Shown here: positions 25,446-35,924 of the stretch, piece by piece
How the letters are laid out: each line of letters begins with the position of its first letter
Numbering within the stretch: the stretch's first letter is position 1
NCBI GenBank assembly: GCA_947499635.1
Contig: CANMPD010000015.1
Location: 24,557 to 88,556 of the forward strand
Direction: 5' to 3'
DNA length: 64,000 nt
Source of the DNA: an uncultured Paracoccaceae bacterium
Lineage (GTDB): Bacteria; Pseudomonadota; Alphaproteobacteria; Rhodobacterales; Rhodobacteraceae
Program-made: the position numbers and the translations under genes
Notes under the pieces: generated by a model
Seen by the model: the letters and a program-made list of their open reading frames with translations, nothing else
Told to the model about the DNA's origin: nothing
Databases searched by the model: none

Positions 25446-27464
25446 ATGGCAAACCCACTGCTATCTGATTGGTCCACGCCCTTTGGCATTGCTCCTTTTG
25501 CAGAAATTTCCGACGACGATTTTGCACCTGCTCTTGATGCCGCGCTTGAAGCTCATAATGCTCAGATAGCAGCGATTGTTAGCACGACTGACGCGCCAAG
25601 CTTTGCAAATGTTGTCGAGGCGCTTGAAACACCCTGCCAGCCGCTGGAACAAGTGTTGTCTGTATTTTATTCCCTTGCTGGTGCAGATAGTAACCCAGCG
25701 CGTGAAGCATTGCAGCGAGAGTTTTCTCCTAAACTTGCGGCGCATTTTTCGGCGATTACGGCGAATAAAACCTTGTTCTCCAAAGTCCAGGCTGTATGGG
25801 ATCAGCGAGAGACACTTGATCTGAGCGATGAACAGGCCCGGGTCTTGATGCTGACATACCGTGGCTTTGTACGTGGAGGTGCGGCACTGGAAGGCGCAGA
25901 TGATGTCCGTATGCAGCAGATCAAATCACGTTTGGCGACGTTGGGAACGCAGTTTACCCAGAATTTATTGTCCGATGAACGCAGTTGGTCTCTTCCTTTG
26001 TCCGAGGATGATTTGATCGGCTTGCCGGAATTCGTTGTCGCCGCCGCGCGTGCTGCAGGTAAGGATCAGGGCGCCGAGGGGCCAGTTGTTACACTTGCAC
26101 GGTCAGTGATTACGCCGTTTCTTAAGTTTTCTCCGCGTCGTGACCTGCGTGAAGCCTCATTTGCAGCGTGGTCTGCGCGGGGTGCGAATGGCGGTGATGC
26201 AGATAACCGTGCGATTGCGGCTGAGATCCTCAGTTTGCGTGAGGAGCGCGCCAAGTTACTGGGGTATAAAAGTTTTGCGGCATACAAACTGGAGACCGAA
26301 ATGGCGGGCACGCCTGATGCGGTTCATGATCTTTTGATGCAAGTTTGGGAACCAGCCAAGGCGCAGGCCGACCAAGATGCGGATCATTTGACTGCGATGT
26401 TACATAAAGATGGCTTTAACGGTGATCTAAAACCGTGGGATTGGCATTTTTATTCTGAGCAGCGCCGCAAAGCTGAACATGATCTGGATGAGGCCGTACT
26501 CAAGCCTTATCTGCAATTGGATCGTATGATCGAAGCTTCCTTTTCCTGTGCCAACCGCTTGTTTGGTTTAGAATTCACGCCAATGGATGTGCCACTATAT
26601 CATCCAGATTGTCGCGCATGGGAGGTGACACGTGATGGTAAACATGTGGCTGTGTTTATCGGGGACTATTTTGCACGCGGATCAAAACGGTCAGGTGCAT
26701 GGTGTTCTGCAATGCGATCACAGGCAAAGTTTCCCGTGGAACAGTCGCCGATTGTGATTAATGTATGTAACTTTGCCAAAGGCGATCCTGCATTGTTAAG
26801 TTGGGATGACGCACGGACGTTGTTTCATGAATTTGGTCATGCGCTGCATCAAATGTTGTCGAATGTGACCTATGAAAGTGTCTCAGGCACATCGGTGTCT
26901 CGCGATTTCGTAGAGCTCCCAAGCCAGCTTTATGAACATTGGCTAGAGGTTCCTGAGGTGTTGCGCGAGTTCGCAACACATGTAGAGACCGGCAAGGCGA
27001 TGCCGCAGGATCTACTCGACAAAGTTCTGGGTGCGGCGACCTATGATATGGGGTTCCAGACCGTTGAATATGTCGCCTCTGCGCTGGTAGATCTGGCGTT
27101 TCATGATGGCGATGCTCCGGCGGACCCAATGGCTAAACAGGCCGAACTTTTGGAACAAATTGGTATGCCCGCGGCAATTACTATGCGCCATGCCACACCA
27201 CATTTCGCGCATGTATTTTCGGGCGATGGTTATTCCAGCGGGTATTATAGCTATATGTGGTCCGAAGTGATGGATGCGGATGCATTTGCAGCCTTTGAGG
27301 AGGCTAGCGGAGCCTTTGATGCAGAACGTGCGCAAGCGCTAGAGACGCATATTTTGTCTAAGGGTGGGTCTGTTGATGCAGCGGATTTGTACAGGGCATT
27401 TCGTGGCCGGTTGCCAGGTGTTGACGCACTGTTGAAAGGGCGGGGCTTATCCGCTGCTGAATAA
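25446..27464 (+). CDS. M3-family oligopeptidase (oligopeptidase A / dipeptidyl carboxypeptidase type)
   Basis: Zinc metallopeptidase degrading short peptides in the cytoplasm; 672 aa, the usual length for this family. The zinc motif HEFGH is at residues 461-465 (LFHEFGHALHQML), the third ligand glutamate lies in SRDFVELPSQLYEHW, and the substrate-binding H..Y region is FAHVFSGDGYSSGYYSYMWSEVMDADAF. The N-terminus (NPLLSDWSTPFGIAPFAEISDDDFAPALDAAL) is typical of PrlC/Dcp enzymes. There is no signal peptide. GAGG precedes the ATG by six bases. A hairpin terminator follows. Confidence 0.94.
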   Translation: MANPLLSDWSTPFGIAPFAEISDDDFAPALDAALEAHNAQIAAIVSTTDAPSFANVVEALETPCQPLEQVLSVFYSLAGADSNPAREALQREFSPKLAAHFSAITANKTLFSKVQAVWDQRETLDLSDEQARVLMLTYRGFVRGGAALEGADDVRMQQIKSRLATLGTQFTQNLLSDERSWSLPLSEDDLIGLPEFVVAAARAAGKDQGAEGPVVTLARSVITPFLKFSPRRDLREASFAAWSARGANGGDADNRAIAAEILSLREERAKLLGYKSFAAYKLETEMAGTPDAVHDLLMQVWEPAKAQADQDADHLTAMLHKDGFNGDLKPWDWHFYSEQRRKAEHDLDEAVLKPYLQLDRMIEASFSCANRLFGLEFTPMDVPLYHPDCRAWEVTRDGKHVAVFIGDYFARGSKRSGAWCSAMRSQAKFPVEQSPIVINVCNFAKGDPALLSWDDARTLFHEFGHALHQMLSNVTYESVSGTSVSRDFVELPSQLYEHWLEVPEVLREFATHVETGKAMPQDLLDKVLGAATYDMGFQTVEYVASALVDLAFHDGDAPADPMAKQAELLEQIGMPAAITMRHATPHFAHVFSGDGYSSGYYSYMWSEVMDADAFAAFEEASGAFDAERAQALETHILSKGGSVDAADLYRAFRGRLPGVDALLKGRGLSAAE

Positions 27465-27482
27465 TCAATTGCAAAGCGAACT

Positions 27483-27506
27483 GACGAGGGCTGTTTTGCC
27501 CTCGTC
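27483..27506. terminator. Terminator between M3 peptidase and ghrA
   Basis: Perfect 9-bp stem GACGAGGGC (27483-27491) / GCCCTCGTC (27498-27506) with loop TGTTTT, in the 47-base gap between the convergent genes. There is no clear U-tract on either side. Confidence 0.65.
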
Positions 27507-27511
27507 AAGAA

Positions 27512-28438
27512 TTAATAGCCGCGTTCACGTTCGACTAGGTTCAACAACGGCTTGCCTGTCTCGCTACATTTAATATTTTCAGCAATGACTTGGCTGGCCG
27601 TAAGGGCCCGTGTTTCGGCTGCAATATGTGGTGTCACCGTAACGTTGGGATGCGCCCAATATGGGCTATCTTGGGGCAGAGGTTCTATACGGAAGACGTC
27701 CAATGTTGCATGGCCGATTTGTCCGCTGTCCAGCGCAGTCAAAAGTGCCGAGTCGTCGATTAATGGTCCACGCCCAGGATTGATGATCTTTGCCCCTTTA
27801 GGCAAATATGACAAGGTTTCTGCGTTCAATGTGTTTTGTGTATCAGGCGTGTCAGGTAAGAGTAAAACAACCATGTCAGCCTGTGATAAAACGGTCTTCA
27901 AACCTGCCTCACCTGAGTGACAGGCCAGGTTAGCGATCTCCTTCGGAGAGCGTGACCAGCCCATAACGTGAAACCCGAGTGTGGCCAAAGCTTGCCCACA
28001 TGCACTCCCCAATGCACCAAGGCCGAGTATCGCAATACGGCGTTCCTGTGTCAGGGGTTGAATTTTGGGTGTCCATTGCGTTTGGTTGGCAAGGTAATAA
28101 TCAATGTCCAGATGATATCGCATCACATGGCCTGTGACCCATTCGACCATAGCTTGGGTCAAGCCGGGATCTACCATTCGGCACAGAGGTTGGGTGAGGG
28201 TTTGATTGCCAACGATTGTCTCAACCCCTGCCCACAGATTCAAGACGGCCTTACAGCGTGTATAAGGTGTGAAATCTTGCAGGTCTGAATTTGGCGCATA
28301 GATGATATAATCCACATCTTGCGGCGCAAATTCCATGCGTAAATCAATCTCCAATCCCTGATTTTCAAAAGCTGTCTTTAAAGGAGCAGCATAGCTGTCC
28401 CAGCGTTCGGGAAGGGCAGCAAATAGAACGTTGATCAT
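27512..28438 (-). CDS. ghrA: Glyoxylate/hydroxypyruvate reductase A-like D-2-hydroxyacid dehydrogenase
   Basis: NAD(P)H-dependent reductase of glyoxylate and hydroxypyruvate. The 308-aa protein has the nucleotide-binding loop LGLGALGSACGQALATLGFHVMGWSRS, the catalytic Arg in INPGRGPLIDD, Glu in FRIEPLPQDSPYWAHPNVTVTPHIAAET, with His in the last block. The GhrA-type short catalytic domain and C-terminal ending match. The gene begins 27 bases after rodA on the same strand, so it may be read from the cell-shape operon. Confidence 0.9.
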   Translation of the reverse strand: MINVLFAALPERWDSYAAPLKTAFENQGLEIDLRMEFAPQDVDYIIYAPNSDLQDFTPYTRCKAVLNLWAGVETIVGNQTLTQPLCRMVDPGLTQAMVEWVTGHVMRYHLDIDYYLANQTQWTPKIQPLTQERRIAILGLGALGSACGQALATLGFHVMGWSRSPKEIANLACHSGEAGLKTVLSQADMVVLLLPDTPDTQNTLNAETLSYLPKGAKIINPGRGPLIDDSALLTALDSGQIGHATLDVFRIEPLPQDSPYWAHPNVTVTPHIAAETRALTASQVIAENIKCSETGKPLLNLVERERGY

Positions 28439-28465
28439 GATAAGCCTTTGGAGAATTGTACGGGA

Positions 28466-29605
28466 TTAACGAGGGCGGTGGATATTGGCGCTTTGGACGA
28501 TACCAAAGGCTGCAAGCAATACAAGCATAGCCGAACCACCGTAAGATACCAGAGGAAGCGGGACACCGACGACAGGAGCCAGCCCCATAACCATGGACAT
28601 ATTGACGGAGAAAAAGAGGAAAAAGTTCACAGCTATTCCCAATGTCACCAAGGCAGAAAAACGATCTTTTGCAGCAATAGCGGTTGCGATGCAAAAGACG
28701 ATTATCAGCATATAGAGAGCCAATAACGTAAAGCCTCCGATGAAGCCGAACTCTTCAGCAAGCGTGGTAAATATGAAATCAGTATGTTTCTCGGGTAGAA
28801 AGTTTAGCCGGGACTGTGTGCCTTGCATAAATCCGCGCCCTGACCAGCCACCAGATCCCAATGCAATCTTGGATTGGGTGATGTGGTACCCTGCGCCCAA
28901 TGGGTCTTGGCTAGGGTCCAGAAACGTATCAATCCGGCGGAATTGATAGTCTTTGATCAACTGCCAACTGGTGCCTCGGCTTTCAAAAACAGCTGTTACC
29001 AGCGCGACACCAGATGCAATCACAAAGGCAAAATAGCCCCAATGTACCCCGGCTAAAAACATAACAATACCACCGGCGGCCATAAGTAAGATTGACGTCC
29101 CGAGGTCAGGTTGCCGTAGGACCAATAGGGTCGGTAAAATAATGATCAGGACCGGAATAAGTACGAACAAAGGACGGGATGTACGTTTTTTTGGCAGAGC
29201 ATCGTAATATGCAGCAAGCACCATGACCAATGTGATTTTCATGAGCTCTGATGGTTGGAGTTGCATAAAGCCAACGTCAATCCAACGCTGGGCGCCCATG
29301 CCCACGGTGCCGAAAAGCTCAACCGCGATTAGCAGCGCGAAGGCCGCCAAATAGGCCAATACAGAAATATTGCGCCAGAACCAAATCGGGATCAAAGCGA
29401 CGACCAGCATAACTCCTATGCCGAGTGCAAACCGTTTGACTTGTGGTTCAACCCAAGGAAAAAATGATCCCCCCGCAACGGAATATAACATCAAGAACCC
29501 GACACTTGCCGCGGCAGACAACAGCAGGACCAATGGCCAATTTAGAAAGAGAAGCTTGCGCAGACCCGTCGGTACCACCTTGGCGTTATGTTCGAGATAA
29601 CTCAT
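28466..29605 (-). CDS. rodA: Rod-shape peptidoglycan glycosyltransferase RodA
   Basis: SEDS-family glycan polymerase of the elongasome. The 379-aa protein has about ten transmembrane helices and the SEDS hallmarks: GAQRWIDVGFMQLQPSELMKITLVMVLAAYY, FLPEKHTDFIFTTLAEEFGFIGG (the catalytic Asp region) and GVPLPLVSYGGSAMLVLLAAFGIVQS. It overlaps mrdA by four bases. It works with PBP2 as polymerase-transpeptidase pair and is guided by MreB. Confidence 0.97.
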   Translation of the reverse strand: MSYLEHNAKVVPTGLRKLLFLNWPLVLLLSAAASVGFLMLYSVAGGSFFPWVEPQVKRFALGIGVMLVVALIPIWFWRNISVLAYLAAFALLIAVELFGTVGMGAQRWIDVGFMQLQPSELMKITLVMVLAAYYDALPKKRTSRPLFVLIPVLIIILPTLLVLRQPDLGTSILLMAAGGIVMFLAGVHWGYFAFVIASGVALVTAVFESRGTSWQLIKDYQFRRIDTFLDPSQDPLGAGYHITQSKIALGSGGWSGRGFMQGTQSRLNFLPEKHTDFIFTTLAEEFGFIGGFTLLALYMLIIVFCIATAIAAKDRFSALVTLGIAVNFFLFFSVNMSMVMGLAPVVGVPLPLVSYGGSAMLVLLAAFGIVQSANIHRPR

Positions 29606-31548
29606 GCTTGATCACTGGTTGTTGAAATGTTTCTGTCTAACCGTTCCTGCTCAAGACGCTCTTGCTGGATCTTGATCCGCTCGCGATCACCTTTTGGATA
29701 AGCCTCAAGCGGAGGAGAGCCCTCATATAATGCCTCTAGAAGGACATCGCGTGCAATCGGGGCTGCAGCTTTTGAACCACCGCCGCCGTGTTCAACCACA
29801 ACGGCTACGGCGTATTTAGGTTTGTCGTAGGGTGCAAAGCACACGTATAGCGCATGATCTCGACGATCCCAAGGCAGATCCTCGTTGCGGATCACGCCTG
29901 CTGCGCGCTCGGCTGCACTGATGTTACGGACTTGACTGGTGCCAGATTTTCCGGCCATGCGCATCCCATCGGCAATGATGCGTGATCGGTATCCGGTGCC
30001 ACGACGATCATTGCTGACGGAGTACATACCTTTGCGTACAGCGTGTAGGTTGTCCTCGTTTAGGCCAAGGCTTTCACCGGCGCCACTAGGCTGTTCCACG
30101 CCGTCAATTGACTTTATCAAACGCGGGGTTACAGAGCGACCAGAGGCAATACGTGCGGTCATCACGGCCAGTTGCATAGGAGAGGCCAGCATGTAGCCCT
30201 GCCCGATTGAGGCGTTTACTGTGTCACCGACCAGCCAGTCTTTACCGTGCACACGTTCTTTCCACTTGCGATCTGGGGCTAGACCATCGCGTACGGCTGA
30301 CATAGGCAGTTCGTGATGTACCCCAAGCCCCAATCGCTGTGCCATTTTGGAAATGTTGTCGATGCCTACTTTGACTGCAAGATCATAGTAATAGACATCG
30401 CATGAACTTTTAAGAGACGTATTGAGATCAACAACCCCATGGCCTGCACGTCGCCAGCAGTGAAAACGACGTCCACCAACTTCGAGATGGCCTGGGCAAT
30501 AGGCTGTATCGTCCGGGGTGATCAAGCCGCTTTCAAGTCCTGCGAGAGCAGCAACCATCTTGAATGTCGATCCAGGTGGGTAAGTGCCTTGGACGGTTTT
30601 ATTTGCAAGTGGGCGATAGGGATCTGATGTTAAATCCCGATAATCAGCAACTGAAATGCCACGCACAAACAGATTTGGGTCAAAGCTTGGGGCGGAACAA
30701 ATCGCCTGAATATCACCGCTCTCAATATCGATAACGACAGCAGCCGCGCTTTCGTTGCCCAATCGGGCTTGGGTGTAACTTTGCAAGGCTGCGTCAATTG
30801 TGAGCTGCATATCAGCGCCGGATTCACCCTCTTTGCGTTCCAGCTCGCGTATCACGCGACCATAAGCGTTTACCTCGACGCTTTTGGTGCCGGCTTTACC
30901 TCGGAGCGTGCTCTCTTCTTTTGCTTCGAACCCAACTTTGCCAAATTGGAAGCGCGGGGTGAGAAGGATCGGATCCGGGTCTTCCATTTTGGACAGGTCA
31001 TAGTCTGATACGGGGCCAACGTAACCAATGACATGGGCAAATGTATCGTGTTGTGGATAGAGACGCGTGAGGCCGACTTCGGGGAAAATACCGGGAAGTG
31101 CCGGGGCATTGGCGGCGACTTTGGCAATATCCTCCCAGCTGACTTGATCCGCGAGAGTAATTTGCACAAAGGGTTTTGAGATGCGAATTTCACGTAGTGC
31201 GCGTTCGACATCGGCATCGTCAATATACACAAGACGGCGCAGGTTTGCGATTGTAGCGTCTATATCGCCGGCATCCTCTGGAACAACAGCGATCCGGTAG
31301 GAGGGAGAGTTTTGTGCAATAATACGACCTTTGCGGTCAAAAATTTCGCCTCGGGCAGGGGGTAAAAGCCGAATATTGATCCGGTTTTCCTCAGCTAACA
31401 ACCGGAACTGATCCGCTTGATCCACTTGCAGAAACCGCATGCGCATGGCCAACGCTCCCGCAAAGCCAAGCTGCAACCCACCGAGCAACAAAGTGCGTTT
31501 GGTCATGAGGCGATGAGTTTCGTCTAGTTCCTTTGGAGTGCGCTTCAC
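29602..31548 (-). CDS. mrdA: Penicillin-binding protein 2 (peptidoglycan DD-transpeptidase MrdA)
   Basis: Class B PBP of the elongasome, 648 aa. One N-terminal transmembrane helix (TLLLGGLQLGFAGALAMRMRFLQV) is followed by the PBP dimerisation domain (NRINIRLLPPARGEIFDRKGRIIAQN) and the transpeptidase domain with PPGSTFKMVAAL (SxxK serine), SSCDVYYYDL (SxN motif in the SxD form of PBP2) and AGKSGTSQV (KSGT). A charged C-terminal tail follows. Overlaps with rodA (four bases) and mreD (four bases) show tight coupling. Confidence 0.97.
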   Translation of the reverse strand: MKRTPKELDETHRLMTKRTLLLGGLQLGFAGALAMRMRFLQVDQADQFRLLAEENRINIRLLPPARGEIFDRKGRIIAQNSPSYRIAVVPEDAGDIDATIANLRRLVYIDDADVERALREIRISKPFVQITLADQVSWEDIAKVAANAPALPGIFPEVGLTRLYPQHDTFAHVIGYVGPVSDYDLSKMEDPDPILLTPRFQFGKVGFEAKEESTLRGKAGTKSVEVNAYGRVIRELERKEGESGADMQLTIDAALQSYTQARLGNESAAAVVIDIESGDIQAICSAPSFDPNLFVRGISVADYRDLTSDPYRPLANKTVQGTYPPGSTFKMVAALAGLESGLITPDDTAYCPGHLEVGGRRFHCWRRAGHGVVDLNTSLKSSCDVYYYDLAVKVGIDNISKMAQRLGLGVHHELPMSAVRDGLAPDRKWKERVHGKDWLVGDTVNASIGQGYMLASPMQLAVMTARIASGRSVTPRLIKSIDGVEQPSGAGESLGLNEDNLHAVRKGMYSVSNDRRGTGYRSRIIADGMRMAGKSGTSQVRNISAAERAAGVIRNEDLPWDRRDHALYVCFAPYDKPKYAVAVVVEHGGGGSKAAAPIARDVLLEALYEGSPPLEAYPKGDRERIKIQQERLEQERLDRNISTTSDQA

Positions 31549-32084
31549 TTGTGGCCTCCCATGGCTTCGATTTCTGCGACGGACAAGCGCCTTACCCCCA
31601 ATACGGTCTGGCTAAACACCGCAACCACTGGGTAGGCGAGTAAATTCATAATGATTTGGACGATGTCGAGTGTGATATGCGCCTGTTCTACTGCGACTAT
31701 GCCAAGGATTAACCGATTGAGCAAAGTAATCCCGATCACAACGACGGCAACGGCGGACCATTCTGTCATAAAAGTTATTTCGCGATGTGGAGCGACACGG
31801 GATTTCAAAAACTCACAAGCGAGCAACGTAAGTAATGTCCATAGCCCAGGTGCGCGTTGTAACAAAAAGTCGGCAATTAACACGACAAAGACGATCAAGG
31901 TCGCAGGCACAAAATCAGGACGTCGAACAGACCAAGCAAGGGCAAAGACTAGGATAAGGTTTGGCGGAGCCCAGCGTGACGGCGCGGTATTTAAAGGGAG
32001 CAGCTGGACAAATATAATAGTCATGGCCATCGCGAGAAACATCAGCCGCATGAGCCAAATTCCTAAGGGGCTGGTTTTAGCCAT
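31545..32084 (-). CDS. mreD: Rod shape-determining protein MreD
   Basis: Inner-membrane elongasome protein, 179 aa, with about five or six hydrophobic helices (WLMRLMFLAMAMTIIFVQLLPLNTAPSRWAPPNLILVFALAWSVRRPDFVP is the typical start). The ATG at 32084 is chosen: AGAGGGGC lies just upstream and it matches MreD size; the frame runs 45 codons further upstream inside mreC without features. It overlaps mreC by eight bases and mrdA by four. Confidence 0.93.
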   Translation of the reverse strand: MAKTSPLGIWLMRLMFLAMAMTIIFVQLLPLNTAPSRWAPPNLILVFALAWSVRRPDFVPATLIVFVVLIADFLLQRAPGLWTLLTLLACEFLKSRVAPHREITFMTEWSAVAVVVIGITLLNRLILGIVAVEQAHITLDIVQIIMNLLAYPVVAVFSQTVLGVRRLSVAEIEAMGGHK

Positions 32085-33015
32085 CTTGCCCCTCTGAGTT
32101 GGTTTTCTGATTGTTGAGATAAAATTCGGGGGGCACTGCTGGCGGTAAAGGACTGTCTGCAGGTGCAATGAGTTGGCCCGGATTTTGGATTGTCTCGCTG
32201 CCATGGTGACGCAATACACGTAGAAACTCTAGTCGAGTGTAATCTGCGGAAAGGCGTACTCTGAGCCGTCCAGCGCGATCCAGCGCAACTTGACCAATTA
32301 AGAGACCTGCCGGAAACACATCTCCATCGCCAGATGACACGATACGATCACCAGGCTGGATGTTTTCGCGGTTTTCAATAAATCCGAGTAGTGGTGCTGC
32401 TGTGTTGTCACCTGTGACCAATGTGCTTTGACCTGACGGCTGCACGGTCGCAGGCACGGCGCTGGCTGCATCAGTGAGTAAGATAACCCGGGCTGTATCG
32501 CGTCCGGTGCCTGAAATACGACCGACCAGCCCAATACCGTCCATCGCGGCCCAACCATCGTTAATCCCATCGCGTGCCCCGACGTTCAGGAGAACAGACT
32601 GGCGAAAAGGAGAGCCACTGTCAGCTAACACAACACCGGTTATATAAGTGAGTTGAGGATCAAGGCGTACATTGTTTAATTCCAATAGGCGCGCATTTTC
32701 CTGCTCCAACTGCAGCGCGGCTTCTTTCCAAGCGTGCATTTGTCTGAGCTCAAATCTAAGTTCGCGGTTTTGCTCAGAGAGATGCTGATAGCTTTGGAAA
32801 TCGCGGATTAGATTGATGGTTCCTGTCACAGGAGCCATGACCCATTGCATATTAGGTACAAAACGGTTGGTGATTTGCGCGCGGAAGCGTTCGACACGTG
32901 GGCTGTCGATCCGCCATATGAGGAATGTCGCAATTAAAAATAGGGCGAGCAGCACGACAAACAGGCGCCGCAAAGGCCCTGCATAATCGTCGCGCTGTGA
33001 CCGATCTTTGGCCAA
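32077..33015 (-). CDS. mreC: Rod shape-determining protein MreC
   Basis: Bitopic elongasome scaffold, 312 aa. It has an N-terminal transmembrane helix (LFVVLLALFLIATFLIW), a coiled coil (YQHLSEQNRELRFELRQMHAWKEAALQLEQENARLLELNNV, about residues 75-120), and the double beta-barrel domain with GVVLADSGSPFRQSVLLNVGARDGI...GLVGRI and RIVSSGDGDVFPAGLLIG. The C-terminal region is proline-rich. It follows mreB by 44 bases. Confidence 0.96.
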   Translation of the reverse strand: MAKDRSQRDDYAGPLRRLFVVLLALFLIATFLIWRIDSPRVERFRAQITNRFVPNMQWVMAPVTGTINLIRDFQSYQHLSEQNRELRFELRQMHAWKEAALQLEQENARLLELNNVRLDPQLTYITGVVLADSGSPFRQSVLLNVGARDGINDGWAAMDGIGLVGRISGTGRDTARVILLTDAASAVPATVQPSGQSTLVTGDNTAAPLLGFIENRENIQPGDRIVSSGDGDVFPAGLLIGQVALDRAGRLRVRLSADYTRLEFLRVLRHHGSETIQNPGQLIAPADSPLPPAVPPEFYLNNQKTNSEGQDG

Positions 33016-33059
33016 GGCTTCCCTTTCAGATGTCTCGCCCTTGGAGTGGGCAAAGGTCG

Positions 33060-34121
<1,062 letters not shown>

Positions 34122-34337
34122 TCAAAAATGCTAAAATGACTTTGACGACTCTGAGTTGTGTCGCCGGTTGGTATCTTATAAGCAGCCCTGCCAGCGCTTG
34201 AAAGAACAGATTGGGATTGTCGAGACCCTTTTGCGCCTATGTGTGTGCAATAAGCTATGAATTCGGCAAGTGACTGCTGATGCTATGGTGTGCGATTGTA
34301 TCTTTCGCCATCTTATTAAAGGCGATACAGAGCAGTT

Positions 34338-35117
34338 ATGCTGTCATACCAACATATTTTTCATGCGGGCAATTTAGCTGACGTACAGAAACACGCTATC
34401 TTGGCGTGGATGCTAGCTTATTTGACACGCAAAGACAAAGCGATCAGTTACATTGAAACGCATGCTGGGCGTGGCCTGTATGACTTGGGTTCGGCAGAAG
34501 CTGTGAAAACCGGTGAGGCAGCGCAAGGTGTTGCGCGGGTCGAAGATTGGTTCGCAAAAGATCACCCCTATGTGCAAGTTTTGGCCGCAATGCGGGAACG
34601 GCATGGGGCGCAAGCCTATGCTGGATCACCCTTGTTGGCCGCTGAGATGTTGCGTTCGCAGGACAGTTTGCATTTGGCTGAGTTACACCCGCAAGAAGTG
34701 ACTGCACTGCGGCTCGCTTTGCGTGGAAGTGGCGCCAAAATCCATCATCAGGACGGCTTTGAGTTGGCGCAATCCTTGGCGCCACCAACTCCACGTCGCG
34801 GATTGATGTTGATTGATCCCAGTTACGAAATGAAGGAAGACTACGGGCGCATTCCTGCGATCATCGCCAAGCTGCACAAGAAATGGAACGTGGGGATCAT
34901 TGCTTTATGGTACCCTATTTTGACCAATAATGCGCATGAGCCTATGTTGAACGCGTTGCAATATCAGGATTTACCTGGTGCAGAACGCCTTGAGGTACGC
35001 TTTCCACCTGCTCGGGAAGGTCATCGTATGATTGGGTCTGGCATGTTTGTCGTCAGGGCCCCTTATGGTATCACCGACGAGGCTGCGCGCTTGAGTAAGT
35101 GTTTTCACCAACTTTAA
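34338..35117 (+). CDS. rlmJ: 23S rRNA (adenine(2030)-N6)-methyltransferase RlmJ
   Basis: SAM-dependent methyltransferase for A2030 of 23S rRNA. The 259-aa protein begins with the RlmJ signature LSYQHIFHAGNLADVQKHAILAWMLAYL, has THAGRGLYDL, YAGSPLLAAEMLR and the catalytic DPPY-type motif as DPSYE (GLMLIDPSYEMKEDY), followed by GIIALWYPI. The length is slightly below the E. coli protein. It is divergent from mreB with 231 bases between; I could not pick a firm promoter there. Confidence 0.95.
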   Translation: MLSYQHIFHAGNLADVQKHAILAWMLAYLTRKDKAISYIETHAGRGLYDLGSAEAVKTGEAAQGVARVEDWFAKDHPYVQVLAAMRERHGAQAYAGSPLLAAEMLRSQDSLHLAELHPQEVTALRLALRGSGAKIHHQDGFELAQSLAPPTPRRGLMLIDPSYEMKEDYGRIPAIIAKLHKKWNVGIIALWYPILTNNAHEPMLNALQYQDLPGAERLEVRFPPAREGHRMIGSGMFVVRAPYGITDEAARLSKCFHQL

Positions 35118-35232
35118 TACAGCGTGACTGTCAATGCGGACTGGATGGCGACGCGAGAGTCTCTAACGTCTTCTTCATACGACATGACTAAAGTCGGCAT
35201 GGATAGCGCTTTTGTCTGATTGGATGCACTGG

Positions 35233-35814
35233 ATGACTAAGAAAATTACCACTGTAGTTACAGCAGGTGTAATGGCCTGTCTGCCTTACGCTTCCGCTCA
35301 GGCAACGGAATATTGGGCTTACGGAGATTGGCAAGTGTATGTCGAGGCGTTCGACACCGGCGAAGATGTGCAGGTAACATGTACTGCGTATACAGGTGGT
35401 GATGGCGACCCGACTGTTAAATTAACAACATCAAGCGGCGATGCTGGCCCGCCAGAGATCTATCCACAAGTTGTCGTTTCTGAGCAAGCGTTTCGGGGCT
35501 ATAATACCCAGATGCAAAATGGACAGGCAGTGGCATTGATTATTGATCAAACACTGGAATACTATGCGCTTGTTGATGGGTATTTCAACTCTGAGGGCTT
35601 TGTGCAAGCTGATGCACATATGCGCTGGCAGGATGCAGCTTATATTCTGCTGGGAATGAAGTCCGGAAGCCATTTGGATGTGCGCCTTGTGTCACCAACC
35701 CAAGCAAGCGAGCGGGTTTATCTTGCGTCACTGAATGGTTTTACAGCGGCTTATGGTAAGATGATGGACAGCTGCGGCCACTCGGTAGAGGTTGTCGAGC
35801 CAGCCTTGGATTGA
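35233..35814 (+). CDS. Secreted protein of unknown function (weak IalB-like character)
   Basis: A 193-aa exported protein. The start at 35233 gives a classical signal peptide (MTKKITTVVTAGVMACLPYASAQA); the frame is open to 35212 with further possible starts and no clear RBS for any. The mature part begins TEYWAYGDWQVYVE, has two cysteines likely to pair (VTCTAYTGG and MDSCGHSV), and a LASLNGFTAAYGKMMDSC ending. The W-x-V..C...F.L.GFTAA....C pattern reminds me of the invasion-associated locus B family, but I cannot confirm this by eye. It is downstream of rlmJ and convergent with leuA. Confidence 0.65.
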   Translation: MTKKITTVVTAGVMACLPYASAQATEYWAYGDWQVYVEAFDTGEDVQVTCTAYTGGDGDPTVKLTTSSGDAGPPEIYPQVVVSEQAFRGYNTQMQNGQAVALIIDQTLEYYALVDGYFNSEGFVQADAHMRWQDAAYILLGMKSGSHLDVRLVSPTQASERVYLASLNGFTAAYGKMMDSCGHSVEVVEPALD

Positions 35815-35924
35815 GTTGCTTATTTTCTATCCAAGCGGTCAGTGGGTTGATGGCGTTTTTTTGTTGCCCAGCAGCTGAACGGCAGGGCAACAAAGAGAAA
35901 TTTGTTATATAAACTGCGGCCAGT

